Below are positions 45,550-54,460 of a stretch of 64,000 nucleotides of DNA, piece after piece. Location of the stretch: positions 33,757 through 97,756 of the forward strand of contig JALHNZ010000009.1 of the NCBI GenBank assembly GCA_022843265.1, in the 5' to 3' direction. Source of the stretch: Gemmatimonadaceae bacterium (GTDB lineage Bacteria > Gemmatimonadota > Gemmatimonadetes > Gemmatimonadales > Gemmatimonadaceae). The translations under genes were made by a program, and so were the position numbers. Under the pieces are notes generated by a model. That model did not search any database, had not been told where the DNA came from, and saw only the letters and a list, made by a program, of their open reading frames with translations. The stretch's first letter is position 1, and each line of letters opens with the position of its first letter.

Positions 45550-45999
45550 ATGAAGACTTACAGCGCTACGCCGAAGGATTTTGACCATCGTTGGTACGTG
45601 GTAGACGCCGAGGGCATGGTTCTCGGCCGTCTGGCGTCCGAAGTCGCGAAGATCCTTCGCGGCAAGCACAAGCCGATGTTCACTCCGCACATGGATACCG
45701 GTGACTTTGTCATCGTGATCAATGCTGCCAAGGTACGGGTCACGGGTAACAAGTCCACCCAGAAAACGTACTTCAAGCACACCGGTTACATGGGCCACGA
45801 ATCGCACACGCCGTTTGCGTCGGTGCTGGCCAAACATCCCGATCGTGTCATCGAGCGGGCGGTGTTCGGTATGCTCCCCAAGAATGCGCTGTCACGCGGC
45901 ACGGTTCGTCGCAAGCTGCGCGTGTACGCGAGCACTGAACATCCGCACACGGCGCAGCAGCCCACGCCGCTGACCTTCTCGCAGCACGAGGCCAAGTAA
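45550..45999 (+). CDS. rplM: 50S ribosomal protein L13
   Basis: 149 residues from ATG 45550. Family features: TYSATPKDFDHRWYVVDAEG at the N-terminus, LGRLASEVAKILRGKHKP, MDTGDFVIVINA, KVRVTGNK, and the C-terminal AVFGMLPKNALSR. Standard length (about 142-150). The frame is open upstream but that stretch is leader sequence with no L13 similarity. Its TAA overlaps the rpsI ATG by 1 bp, the conserved L13-S9 pair. Confidence 0.96.
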   Translation: MKTYSATPKDFDHRWYVVDAEGMVLGRLASEVAKILRGKHKPMFTPHMDTGDFVIVINAAKVRVTGNKSTQKTYFKHTGYMGHESHTPFASVLAKHPDRVIERAVFGMLPKNALSRGTVRRKLRVYASTEHPHTAQQPTPLTFSQHEAK

Positions 46000-46385
46000 T
46001 GTCGACCACGCATGCCATCGGCCGCCGCAAGGAAGCCGTTTGCCGTATTTACCTCACGCCTGGTTCGGGCAAGTGGGACATCAACGGTCGTCAGCTCGGT
46101 GAGTTCTTCCCGCGCCCGGCGCTCGTGTCGTCCATTCAGCAGCCGTTTACGGCCACGGATACGCTCGGTCAGTACGATGTGCGCGCGCTGCTCAGCGGCG
46201 GCGGTGTGGCCGGCCAGTCCGGCGCGCTCCGTCTCGCGATCGCGCGTGCACTCGTCAAGGTGGACGAGTCCAACAAGCCCAAGCTTCGCCCCCTCGGCCT
46301 GCTGACGCGCGACGCGCGCTCGGTCGAGCGTAAGAAGCCTGGTCAGCCGGGCGCTCGTAAGAAGTTCCAGTTCTCCAAGCGTTAA
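45999..46385 (+). CDS. rpsI: 30S ribosomal protein S9
   Basis: 128 residues. Begins THAIGRRKEAVCRIYLTPG and ends in the conserved basic tail GARKKFQFSKR whose last residues contact P-site tRNA. GGVAGQSGALRLAIARAL is the family core. It shares 1 bp with rplM (TAATG). Just past the stop, 46383-46400 forms a 7-bp stem (TAATCGC/GCGATTA, loop TCTC) without a T tract, a possible weak transcript end. Confidence 0.96.
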   Translation: MSTTHAIGRRKEAVCRIYLTPGSGKWDINGRQLGEFFPRPALVSSIQQPFTATDTLGQYDVRALLSGGGVAGQSGALRLAIARALVKVDESNKPKLRPLGLLTRDARSVERKKPGQPGARKKFQFSKR

Positions 46386-46508
46386 TCGCTCTCGCGATTA
46401 CGTCTATCACTCACGCCGTCCGAGTACGGAGCGGGTGCCGATGCCTTCTTGGCGATCGGTCGCTTCGTACGGTGACGACGGCGGACGCATAACCACACGT
46501 ATTGCATC

Positions 46509-47441
46509 ATGGCTAATCCGTCACTTGAACAACTGCTTGCCGCTGGCGTCCACTTCGGACACCAGACGCGCCGCTGGAATCCGAAGATGCGCCGGTTCAT
46601 TTTCGCCGAGCGCAACGGCATCCATATTATCGACTTGCAGAAGACGCTCCGTCAAATCGAACTCGCGCAGAAGCTCGTGCGTGAAGTCGTGCTGCGCGGT
46701 GAGAGCGTGCTCTTCGTCTGCACCAAGCGTCAGCTCGCGGCCATTGTGCGCGACGAGGCTGATCGTTGCCACTCCATGTTCGTCACGGAGCGTTGGTTGG
46801 GCGGCATGCTCACCAACTTCCAGACGGTCAAAAAGCAGGTCCGCAAGCTCAAGGACCTCGAAGCGGGCACTGAAGACGGCACGCTCGCGAACTACACGAA
46901 GAAAGAACAGCTGATGATGTCGCGGCAGCGCGAGAAGCTCTCGAAGTATCTTGAGGGCATCAAGACCATGACGCGCGTGCCGGGCCTGCTGTTCATCGTC
47001 GATAGCAAGAAGGAGCGTATCGCGGTTACCGAAGCCAACAAGCTCGGTATCCCGATTGTCTCCATCTGCGATACGAACGCCGATCCTGATCTCATCACCG
47101 TGCCGATCGCCGGTAATGACGACGCGATTCGTTCCGTGGAGTTGATCACGAAGGCCATTGCCGACACCATCGAAGATGCGCGTCGCGAAGCGCCCGCTCG
47201 TCCGCAGGAAGACGAGTCGGAGAGCTACGTGTACAGCACCGACCGTGGCGCCGAGCCGGCCGCGAAGAGCGATTCGGAAGCCGACCGCAAGCGTCGTCGT
47301 CCGCGCCGCCGTCGCGCCAAGCCCGAAGCCATTGCGCGTCTGCGCACCGGCGGTGAGGCTGGAGCTGAGGGTGCTGAAGGAGCGGACGCCGGCGATGCCG
47401 ACGACGCGGGTAGCGACGAAGGCGCAGCCGGCGAAGAGTAA
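46509..47441 (+). CDS. rpsB: 30S ribosomal protein S2 with C-terminal extension
   Basis: 310 residues. Residues 1 to about 225 are S2: LEQLLAAGVHFGHQTRRWNP, FIFAERNGIHIIDLQKTL, RWLGGMLTNFQT, LFIVDSKKERIAVTEANKL, and GIPIVSICDTNADPDLI. The remaining 80 or so residues are not part of typical S2 (about 230-260 residues). They comprise an acidic linker, an Arg/Lys block (RKRRRPRRRRAK) and a Glu/Gly/Ala/Asp-rich acidic tail (GEAGAEGAEGADAGDADDA). Ribosome binding should be unaffected; the tail's role is unknown. It lies 123 bp after rpsI and heads the rpsB-tsf-pyrH-frr group. Confidence 0.95.
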   Translation: MANPSLEQLLAAGVHFGHQTRRWNPKMRRFIFAERNGIHIIDLQKTLRQIELAQKLVREVVLRGESVLFVCTKRQLAAIVRDEADRCHSMFVTERWLGGMLTNFQTVKKQVRKLKDLEAGTEDGTLANYTKKEQLMMSRQREKLSKYLEGIKTMTRVPGLLFIVDSKKERIAVTEANKLGIPIVSICDTNADPDLITVPIAGNDDAIRSVELITKAIADTIEDARREAPARPQEDESESYVYSTDRGAEPAAKSDSEADRKRRRPRRRRAKPEAIARLRTGGEAGAEGAEGADAGDADDAGSDEGAAGEE

Positions 47442-47503
47442 CGCCCGCTGGCGGCTTGGGGCGCCCGCAGAGGGCGCAACCATCCGTCCGGCCTGGTAGT
47501 GCG

Positions 47504-47531
47504 ACGCCGCCGGCCCTTTTGCCGGCGGCGT
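47504..47531 (+). terminator. Hairpin between rpsB and tsf
   Basis: An 11-bp GC-rich stem (ACGCCGCCGGC / GCCGGCGGCGT) with loop CCTTTT. There is no T run after it, so it may act as an attenuator or an mRNA-processing/stability element rather than a full terminator. Downstream tsf starts at 47672. Confidence 0.5.
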
Positions 47532-47671
47532 TCGCGTAAGCGGGAGAATGGTGTCGCATGATCATGGTGCGATCGCCATACTTCCACAGCGAAGACTCCG
47601 TGCATGTGTGTTGCAGCGCGGCCATCCGTTTGATATCACGATTGACTCGCCCAGGAGACAGGGTACTGCAT

Positions 47672-48550
47672 ATGAGCACACCGATCACCGCCAAGGACGT
47701 CGCCGCGCTTCGCGCGCGTACCGGCGCTGGAATGATGGATTGCAAGAAGGCGCTCGAAGAAAACGCGGGCGACATTGACGCCGCCGTTGAATGGCTGCGC
47801 AAGCGTGGTATTGCGAAGGCCGAAAAGCGCGCTGACCGCAGCACCTCTGAAGGTCTCATCGGCTCAGATGTTCGCGCCGAAGGGACGGTCGGCGTGCTTG
47901 TTGAACTCGGCTGCGAGACCGACTTCGTCGCGCGCAACGACGATTTCGGCGCGGTGCTCAACCAGCTCGTCGAGGCGATGGCCACGTCGGGCGCCGAAGA
48001 TACGGCCGCATTCCTTGCGTCCTCCATCGAAGGCAAGTCGGTCGACGAGTTCGTCAAGCTCGTAAGCGGCAAGACGGGTGAAGCCGTGGCCGTACGTCGT
48101 GTCGCGCGTATCGACGCGGGCGCGAACGGTGCGATCGGCGTGTACCGCCATCACAATGGCAAGCTGGCCACGCTCGTGGGTGTGTCTGCCTCTTCGGCCG
48201 ACGTGGCCAAGCATGCGGCCACGCTCGAAGCGGCCAAGTTTGTTGCGGAACACATCGCAGCGGCTGCACCAATCGCAGTAGACCGCGACGGTGTGCCGGC
48301 CGACAAGCTCGAGAGCGAAATGCGCATCGCCGAAGATCAGGCGCGTCAGACCGGCAAGCCGGACGCCATGATCGAAAAGATCGCGAAAGGCAAAGTGGAG
48401 TCGTATTTAAAGGAAGTGACGTTGCTGCCGCAGGCGTGGGTGCGTGATCCGTCCAAGTCCATCGCTGATGTGCTCAAGGAGCATGGCAAGACGGCAGGCG
48501 GTGAGCTCACCGTGACGCGCTTCGTGCGCTTCCAGCTCGGCGTCGAATAA
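47672..48550 (+). CDS. tsf: Elongation factor Ts
   Basis: 292 residues from ATG 47672. Guanine nucleotide exchange factor for EF-Tu. N-terminal UBA-like domain with ALRARTGAGMMDCKKALEE, then RGIAKAEKRADRSTSEGLI, and the core segment GVLVELGCETDFVARND that contacts EF-Tu. C-terminal QAWVRDPSKSIADVL is typical. ATG 47672 is preceded by CAGGAGACAGGG, although the spacing from AGGAG is long (14 nt). The open frame extends upstream to 47558 but that part does not look like EF-Ts. The rpsB-tsf-pyrH-frr order is the common one. Confidence 0.95.
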   Translation: MSTPITAKDVAALRARTGAGMMDCKKALEENAGDIDAAVEWLRKRGIAKAEKRADRSTSEGLIGSDVRAEGTVGVLVELGCETDFVARNDDFGAVLNQLVEAMATSGAEDTAAFLASSIEGKSVDEFVKLVSGKTGEAVAVRRVARIDAGANGAIGVYRHHNGKLATLVGVSASSADVAKHAATLEAAKFVAEHIAAAAPIAVDRDGVPADKLESEMRIAEDQARQTGKPDAMIEKIAKGKVESYLKEVTLLPQAWVRDPSKSIADVLKEHGKTAGGELTVTRFVRFQLGVE

Positions 48551-48553
48551 CTC

Positions 48554-49309
48554 GTGGCGGATACTCCACCATCAACCGACTCGGATGTCATTGCATCCGA
48601 GTCGGTGAAGTACCCCCGCGTGCTGCTCAAGCTGTCGGGCGAAGCGCTCGCGGGCGAGCGTGGGCTTGGTTTTGATTTCAGCCGCATGGCGTTCTTTGCC
48701 GAGGAGATCGCCGGAGTGGTGTCGATGGGCGTGCAGCTCGGGTTGGTGATCGGCGGCGGCAACATCGTGCGCGGATCTCAGCTGGCGCCCTTGGGCATGG
48801 ATCGTGTGTCGGCCGATTACATGGGAATGCTCGGCACGGTGATCAATGCACTGGCGCTTCAGGATGTGCTGGAGAAGCGCGGACTTGATACACGTGTCAT
48901 GACGGCCATTCGCATGGAAGAGCTCGCGGAGCCGTACATTCGCCGCCGCGCCATGCGTCATTTCGAAAAGGGACGCATCGTGATTTTTGCCGCGGGCACC
49001 GGCAATCCGTACTTTTCAACGGACACGGCCGCGGTGTTGCGCGCGATTCAGATGAAAGCGGATATCATCATCAAGGCCACCAGTGTGGACGGCGTCTACA
49101 ACGCGGATCCGAAGAAAGATCCGAATGCAAAGATGTACGAGACCATCAGTTACCGTGACGTGATGCTGGGCGAGTTGCGTGTGATGGATCAGACGGCCAT
49201 CACGTTGTGCAAAGAGAACTCGCTTCCGCTGATCGTTTTGAACATTCACCAGCCAGGCGCGGTCGCGGCGGCGGTCCGTGGTACGCGCATAGGGACTCTC
49301 GTGTCATGA
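48554..49309 (+). CDS. pyrH: Uridylate kinase
   Basis: 251 residues from GTG 48554, 3 bp after tsf. Bacterial hexameric UMP kinase of the amino-acid-kinase fold: [17 protein letters not shown] at about residues 20-36, [20 protein letters not shown], the UMP-binding region AADYMGML-like [11 protein letters not shown], and [20 protein letters not shown], with [15 protein letters not shown] near the end. The first 20 residues are a less conserved Ser/Thr/Asp arm. The 3' end overlaps frr by 4 bp. Confidence 0.96.
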   Translation: MADTPPSTDSDVIASESVKYPRVLLKLSGEALAGERGLGFDFSRMAFFAEEIAGVVSMGVQLGLVIGGGNIVRGSQLAPLGMDRVSADYMGMLGTVINALALQDVLEKRGLDTRVMTAIRMEELAEPYIRRRAMRHFEKGRIVIFAAGTGNPYFSTDTAAVLRAIQMKADIIIKATSVDGVYNADPKKDPNAKMYETISYRDVMLGELRVMDQTAITLCKENSLPLIVLNIHQPGAVAAAVRGTRIGTLVS

Positions 49310-49860
49310 GCACTGTTGCCCAGATTCTGAAAGACTGTCGTAGCGGAATGGAAAAGGCCATTGAAGCGTCCAAGCGCGACTTCTCTGGTATTCGTTCCGG
49401 CAAGGCATCGCCGAACATGCTCGACACCGTGCGTGTCGAAGTGTACGGCTCAATGATGGCGCTGAATCAGGTGGCGAGTGTGTCAGCCCCGGAACCGCGC
49501 ATTCTGATGGTGCAGCCGTTCGACAAGGGACAGGCCAAAATCATTGAGAAGGCCATTCGTGACTCCGACCTCGGTCTTGAGCCGTCGAATCAGGGCGGCG
49601 TGATTCGTGTGCCGTTGCCGCAGATGACGGAAGAGCGTCGTAAGGAACTGGTGAAGGTGTTGCACAAGCTGGCGGAGGAAGGCAAGGTGGCCGTTCGTCA
49701 TGCACGTACTGATGCACGAGACAAGATCAAGAAGCTCGACGGTGTGTCGGAAGACGATAAAAAGCACGGCGAAAAGGATCTGCAAAAAGTGCACGACGAG
49801 TTCATCGCGAAGATCGAGAGTGCGGTCAAGGCGAAGGAAGTCGAGGTGATGGAAGTCTGA
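49306..49860 (+). CDS. frr: Ribosome recycling factor
   Basis: 184 residues from ATG 49306, exactly the usual length. It splits post-termination ribosomes together with EF-G. Family motifs: [40 protein letters not shown], and the domain I helices [20 protein letters not shown] and [16 protein letters not shown]. It overlaps the pyrH stop (ATGA). Confidence 0.96.
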   Translation: MSTVAQILKDCRSGMEKAIEASKRDFSGIRSGKASPNMLDTVRVEVYGSMMALNQVASVSAPEPRILMVQPFDKGQAKIIEKAIRDSDLGLEPSNQGGVIRVPLPQMTEERRKELVKVLHKLAEEGKVAVRHARTDARDKIKKLDGVSEDDKKHGEKDLQKVHDEFIAKIESAVKAKEVEVMEV

Positions 49861-49907
49861 GTAGCTCGTTCCGGCGCGATTCCTTTCCCCAGCCTGCCAT
49901 ATCAGCC

Positions 49908-50717
49908 GTGAACCCTGTGTCGCTCACCGCGGTCAGCACTACTGCCAACATCGTCAACAGTGCTGACGCCCCCCACGCTTCCACCGACGCCCTGCTGCAA
50001 CAGCTGCAGGGCGCTCCCGTGCCGAAGCACATTGCCATCATCATGGATGGCAATGGTCGCTGGGCACGCAGTCGTCACATGCCGCGCCCGTTCGGTCATC
50101 GCGCGGGCATGAAGGCAGTGCGCGCTGTGGTTGAGGCGTCGATTGCAGCAGGCGTAGAATGGTTGTCGCTCTTTGCGTTCTCGCAGGAGAACTGGCAGCG
50201 GCCGCAGCCGGAAATCAGCGCCTTGATGTCGCTGCTCGAGGAGTACATTCAGTCCGAGCTGCGCGAGTTGCGCGAGCAGGGTGTGCGCATTCGAGTGCAC
50301 GGCGATCTGTCGCGATTGAATGCAGCGGCAGCGGCCGCCGTGGAGCGTGCAGTGGCTGAAACGGCGCACTGCACTCGTCTCGGCCTGAACTTGTTTATTT
50401 CGTACGGCGGTCGCGCAGAGTTGGTGCGCGCCATGCAGCTGGTGGCGAAAGATGTGCAAGCCGGTGTGATCACGCCGGAGCAGGTAGACGAAGACACCAT
50501 TCGCGCCCGTCTCTTCACGCAGGATTGTCCCGACCCGGACCTGCTCATCCGCACATCGGGTGAGCGTCGCCTGTCGAACTTCATGCTGTGGCAGGTGGCT
50601 TACGCCGAGTTGTATATCTCCAACGTGCTGTGGCCCGACTTTGATCGCACGGCGCTGTTCGAAGCCATTCTGGATTTTCAGGGACGTGATCGCCGTTTCG
50701 GCAAAGTGGACAAGTGA
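49908..50717 (+). CDS. uppS: Undecaprenyl diphosphate synthase (isoprenyl transferase)
   Basis: cis-Prenyltransferase making the lipid carrier for cell-wall and O-antigen synthesis; membrane-associated, cytoplasmic face. 269 residues from GTG 49908. Catalytic Asp47 lies in IIMDGNGRWARSR; RPFGHRAGM, FSQENWQRP and the C-terminal IRTSGERRLSNFMLWQ and YAELYISNVLWPDF complete the signature. An N-terminal 35-residue low-complexity arm precedes the fold. It uses products of the dxs/ispA genes at 8 kb. 47 bp after frr; 36 bp before cdsA. Confidence 0.96.
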   Translation: MNPVSLTAVSTTANIVNSADAPHASTDALLQQLQGAPVPKHIAIIMDGNGRWARSRHMPRPFGHRAGMKAVRAVVEASIAAGVEWLSLFAFSQENWQRPQPEISALMSLLEEYIQSELRELREQGVRIRVHGDLSRLNAAAAAAVERAVAETAHCTRLGLNLFISYGGRAELVRAMQLVAKDVQAGVITPEQVDEDTIRARLFTQDCPDPDLLIRTSGERRLSNFMLWQVAYAELYISNVLWPDFDRTALFEAILDFQGRDRRFGKVDK

Positions 50718-50753
50718 TCAGTCCATCAGTTCGCTCTTTCGCGTGCGCCACGC

Positions 50754-51611
50754 ATGAGTGAGTTGGCGCGGCGAGTTATCGTCTCGGTTATTGGCGCCCC
50801 GCTCGCACTATTCATTTTGTGGTACGGAGATGCTGCGCTGGCCACATTGGTCAGTGCACTCTCTGCGATCGCGGTCTGGGAGCTCTTTCGCATTGCACGC
50901 GCCGGGGGCTACACGCCGATTGCGCCGCTGGGCATCGGCATGGCGGCCGTCGTACCGCTCGCGGTACACGCCGAGCATCTGGGGTTAATCCGCGTCCCGT
51001 TTACGGTGCCCGTAGTTGCCGTGCTGGTTGTGCTCGCGGTGGCGTTGTTCACACGTGCCACCAGCGAACATCCACTCGGTGCGGCTGCCGTGACGATTTT
51101 CGGTGTCGCGTACACCGGCGGTCTGCTGAGCTTTGCGTACGCGCTTCGCTATTTCGACTACGCGGTTGGACAGAACGCTGGCGCTGTCGTGGTGGCGTTT
51201 CCGTTGGCACTCACCTGGGCATCAGACATCGGGGCGTACTTCACCGGTCGACTGATTGGCGGGCGCAAGTTGATGCCGTCCATCAGCCCCGGAAAAACCG
51301 TCAGTGGTGCCGTGGGTGGATTGATCATGACCGTGTTGGTGGCGTGGCTGTATCAGCGCTACGTCATGATTCCGGTGGCGCGGCTTGCCTTCACGCCAAC
51401 GGTGTTGGTTGGCGTAGCCATCACCATGAGTGTGGTTGCACAAATTGGTGACCTTGTTGAATCGCAACTCAAGCGCGAAGGCCACGTGAAAGATTCGTCG
51501 AGCCTGCTACCGGGGCACGGTGGCATTCTGGATCGGGTAGACGCGCTGCTGTTCACATTTCCGGTCGCGTTCGTTTTGTTGAAGTGGCTAGTTCTTCCTG
51601 TTCCGGGCTGA
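50754..51611 (+). CDS. cdsA: Phosphatidate cytidylyltransferase
   Basis: Integral membrane enzyme making CDP-diacylglycerol from phosphatidic acid and CTP. 285 residues with about seven to eight hydrophobic segments. The C-terminal CDS signature is evident: LVESQLKREGHVKDSSSLLPG followed by HGGILDRVDALLF, with the Lys-Arg and Lys-Asp pairs of the family. ATG 50754. It sits in the uppS-cdsA-dxr-rseP order common to many Gram-negatives. Confidence 0.95.
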   Translation: MSELARRVIVSVIGAPLALFILWYGDAALATLVSALSAIAVWELFRIARAGGYTPIAPLGIGMAAVVPLAVHAEHLGLIRVPFTVPVVAVLVVLAVALFTRATSEHPLGAAAVTIFGVAYTGGLLSFAYALRYFDYAVGQNAGAVVVAFPLALTWASDIGAYFTGRLIGGRKLMPSISPGKTVSGAVGGLIMTVLVAWLYQRYVMIPVARLAFTPTVLVGVAITMSVVAQIGDLVESQLKREGHVKDSSSLLPGHGGILDRVDALLFTFPVAFVLLKWLVLPVPG

Positions 51612-51617
51612 GTGCGC

Positions 51618-52754
51618 ATGCATGATCCTCTGGGCGTTGCGTTGCTTGGCAGTACCGGATCCATTGGTACCAGCACGCTGCGCGTCCTGTCACGACACGT
51701 CGAGCGCTTCACCGCGGTCGCGCTGACCGCCAATGGCAATGTCGAGGCGCTGGCGGAGCAGGTGCACGCCTGGTCGCCATCGTTTGTGGGAGTGGTCAGT
51801 GGAACGCCGCCCGCCGGCTCCAACTGGCGAACGGGTCCAGAGTGCCTCATAGAAGCCGCGTCGCGCAGCGACGTTGACATTGTGCTCAACGCAGTGGTTG
51901 GCGCCGCCGGATTGCAGGCCACGCTGGCAGCGCTCGGCGCCGGAAAACGCGTGGCGCTGGCGAACAAGGAAACGCTCGTGGTGGCGGGGCCGGTGGTGAT
52001 GGCAGCGGCCAGCAACGGCAAGGGGTCGCTGGTGCCAGTCGACAGCGAACACTCCGCGATTCTCCAGTGCCTGGCGGGTCGGCGTCCTGAGGAGATTCGA
52101 CGGTTGGTGATTACCGCGTCTGGTGGCCCGTTCCGAACGTGGCCGAGTGCGCGGATTGCCACTGCCACCGTCGCCGACGCGCTGAATCACCCGACTTGGC
52201 GCATGGGAGCCAAGATCACGATCGATTCCGCGACGCTGGCGAACAAGGCGCTCGAGGTGATTGAGGCGCATTACCTGTTCGGTGTGCCGTACGACCGCAT
52301 CGATGTCGTGGTGCACCCGCAAAGTATTGTGCATTCGTTTGTGGAGTTCACAGACGGCAGCACGCTCGCGCAACTCGGCGTGCCGAGCATGGAGTTGCCG
52401 ATTCTGTATGCGCTCACGCACCCGGAACGCCTTCCGGATGAGGGCGTACCACGCTTTGACCCGGTGACTGCGGGATCGCTCGATTTTGAGCCAGTCCGGC
52501 ACGCAGACTTTCCGGCGCTGGGGCTCGGAATTGCAGCCGGACGGACCGGTGGCGCGGCTCCGGCGGTATTTAATGCAGCCAACGAGGCGGCCGTGGCGGC
52601 TTTTCTCGCAGGCCAACTTACGTTTGGACAGATCTCGGAGCGCATCGCAGGTGCGCTCGATGACCTGTCCGGTCGCCCCGGCGAAACGCTCGAGGATCTC
52701 CTCGCGGCCGATGCCGAGGCCAGACGTCACGTCAAATCCAGGCTCTTGTGCTGA
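51618..52754 (+). CDS. dxr: 1-deoxy-D-xylulose 5-phosphate reductoisomerase
   Basis: Second MEP-pathway enzyme, NADPH and divalent-metal dependent. About 378 residues. Begins PLGVALLGSTGSIGTSTLRV (nucleotide-binding GSTGSIG). ALANKETLVVAGP, the metal/substrate region VDSEHSAILQCL, ITASGGPFR, HPTWRMGAKITIDSATLANK and GTPSMELPI-like GVPSMELPILYALTHP are all present. A GTG at 51612, directly after the cdsA stop, is an alternative start two codons upstream. It overlaps rseP by 7 bp. Confidence 0.95.
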   Translation: MHDPLGVALLGSTGSIGTSTLRVLSRHVERFTAVALTANGNVEALAEQVHAWSPSFVGVVSGTPPAGSNWRTGPECLIEAASRSDVDIVLNAVVGAAGLQATLAALGAGKRVALANKETLVVAGPVVMAAASNGKGSLVPVDSEHSAILQCLAGRRPEEIRRLVITASGGPFRTWPSARIATATVADALNHPTWRMGAKITIDSATLANKALEVIEAHYLFGVPYDRIDVVVHPQSIVHSFVEFTDGSTLAQLGVPSMELPILYALTHPERLPDEGVPRFDPVTAGSLDFEPVRHADFPALGLGIAAGRTGGAAPAVFNAANEAAVAAFLAGQLTFGQISERIAGALDDLSGRPGETLEDLLAADAEARRHVKSRLLC

Positions 52755-53944
52755 ACACGTTAAGCTCGATCGCGGCACCGTTGTTTGTGTTCGGAATCGT
52801 GGTCTTCATCCACGAGCTCGGGCATTTTCTTGCCGCCAAGTCTGTCGGCGTTTACGCCCCCATTTTTTCGCTCGGGTGGGGAAAACGCCTGTTTGGCATC
52901 AAACGCGGCGAGACCGATTATCGCATCTCGATGTTTCCGTTGGGCGGGTTTGTGCGAATGGCATCCCGCGAAGACGAATCGATGGCGGGAATCGAAGGCG
53001 GCGGTAATATGGACGCGGATTCCGCGACGCCGGAAATCCTCGCCGATGCGCGCAAGTCAGCGGGCAAACTGTGGGATGACCAGGCTATGGTGCCGTTTGG
53101 TCCGCGCGCGGTGCCCAAGCAGCGCTGGGTGGAGTCGAAGCCAATCATGGCGCGACTGTGGATCATGTCCGCCGGCGTGATCGCGAATATTCTGCTGGCG
53201 ATCGTGGTGTCCAGTGGTGTGTTCCTCGGCTATGGCCGGGCGTTTGTACCCGCCGTTGTTGACTCCGTTGTGGTGGGCGGCCCGGCCGAAGCGGCGGGTG
53301 TGCTCGCGGGTGACTCGATCGTCAGCGTGAACGGTGCGGCGATTCGAGGCTGGAGTGATGTGCTTGATCGTGTCACACCAGTCACCAGTGGGACGCTCAC
53401 CGTTGAAGTGGCGCGTGCTACGCAGCGACAGACGCTGACGATCTCACCAACCACGGGCGACGGCATCAACCCCGCGACCGGCGTGTCGCGCAAAGTGGGT
53501 CGGATTGGCATCGCGGTACGCAACGATGTGCAGTACGAAAAGCTCGGGGTTGGCGCAGCGCTTGGTGCGGGACTCGAGACCACGTGGCTCATGACGGGCC
53601 GTGTGTTCGAGGTGCTCAAGGGCCTCGTCTCGCGCGATGTCCCGATGAGCAATCTGGGCGGACCGATTGAGATCGCACGCACGTCAGTGGCGGCCGCAAG
53701 CGGCGGCGCGGAAATGTTATGGTCGCTGATTGCGTTTCTCAGCTTGAATATTGCGATCGTGAATCTGATTCCGATTCCGGTGTTGGATGGCGGGCAAATG
53801 CTGATCACCATTGCCGAAGGCATCAAGGGACGTGCGCTTAACGTGAACACGCGTGAGTGGTTGGCCCGTGCGGGCGTGTTGTTTGTGCTTGGTCTGATTG
53901 TGCTCGTCACGTTCAACGATGTGAAACGGCTCATCACGCAGTGA
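52748..53944 (+). CDS. rseP: RIP zinc metalloprotease RseP
   Basis: Site-2-type intramembrane protease that cleaves anti-sigma factors and signal-peptide remnants in the inner membrane. 398 residues from GTG 52748. Active-site HELGH at residues 22-26 inside the first membrane helix. A PDZ domain lies at about 170-250 (VVGGPAEAAGVLAGDSIVSVNG), and the third zinc ligand region is NLIPIPVLDGGQM near 339. The last membrane helix is FVLGLIVLVTF. Only one PDZ domain is obvious, whereas E. coli RseP has two. It follows dxr with 7-bp overlap; unlike the proteobacterial order, no bamA follows. Confidence 0.94.
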   Translation: MLNTLSSIAAPLFVFGIVVFIHELGHFLAAKSVGVYAPIFSLGWGKRLFGIKRGETDYRISMFPLGGFVRMASREDESMAGIEGGGNMDADSATPEILADARKSAGKLWDDQAMVPFGPRAVPKQRWVESKPIMARLWIMSAGVIANILLAIVVSSGVFLGYGRAFVPAVVDSVVVGGPAEAAGVLAGDSIVSVNGAAIRGWSDVLDRVTPVTSGTLTVEVARATQRQTLTISPTTGDGINPATGVSRKVGRIGIAVRNDVQYEKLGVGAALGAGLETTWLMTGRVFEVLKGLVSRDVPMSNLGGPIEIARTSVAAASGGAEMLWSLIAFLSLNIAIVNLIPIPVLDGGQMLITIAEGIKGRALNVNTREWLARAGVLFVLGLIVLVTFNDVKRLITQ

Positions 53945-54000
53945 CGCGTCGTACCTGTTCCGTGCGTGCTCGCACGCGTGCAGTGGGTCAGGTATTGAGT

Positions 54001-54432
54001 GTGCAACGATTTATTCGTGGCTGCCTCGTCGTACTGGCGCTTTCAGGCTGCGCGCAGCTGCGCGGCGCAGGCGCCGGTGTGCAGACGGAAACGATTGCGC
54101 GTTTTCCTCGCGACGCCGCACGATTTGCCATCGAGCCGCTCACCGACAGCACTTTCGCATTCACGCCGGATGAAGCGAAGTGGGTAACGCCGGGCATGAC
54201 GGGGATCGCGGTTGATCCCGGCCGAGGCGACGCGCTGGTGGCGAAGGTGCGTGTGGTCAGCGTGGATAGCGCGCAGGCGAACGCATTTGTTACCGGGCAG
54301 ACAACACGGATTGCCAGCGGTCAGGTCTTGCTTCTTATACCGCCGAAGCGCGTCTGGTGGAAGGAGCGCATTTTCTGGTTGGGTGCGCTCGGCGGCGGTT
54401 TACTGAGCAGTGCCGCGTTCGCGTGGCTTTAA
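54001..54432 (+). CDS. Small putative lipoprotein
   Basis: Not a recognised family. 143 residues from GTG 54001. The N-terminus RFIRGCLVVLALSGCAQLRG has a lipobox (LSGC), so the protein is probably lipid-anchored. The mature part has about 90 polar residues (TDSTFAFTPDEAKWVTPGMTG, VDSAQANAFVTGQTTRIASG) and ends in a second hydrophobic stretch FWLGALGGGLLSSAAFAW. A GTG at 53941 overlapping the rseP stop would give a longer N-terminus that fits a lipoprotein signal poorly. It converges with the kinase gene, 28 bp apart. Confidence 0.65.
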   Translation: MQRFIRGCLVVLALSGCAQLRGAGAGVQTETIARFPRDAARFAIEPLTDSTFAFTPDEAKWVTPGMTGIAVDPGRGDALVAKVRVVSVDSAQANAFVTGQTTRIASGQVLLLIPPKRVWWKERIFWLGALGGGLLSSAAFAWL

Positions 54433-54460
54433 CCGTGCACTCGCGGCACGCCTCTGCACG

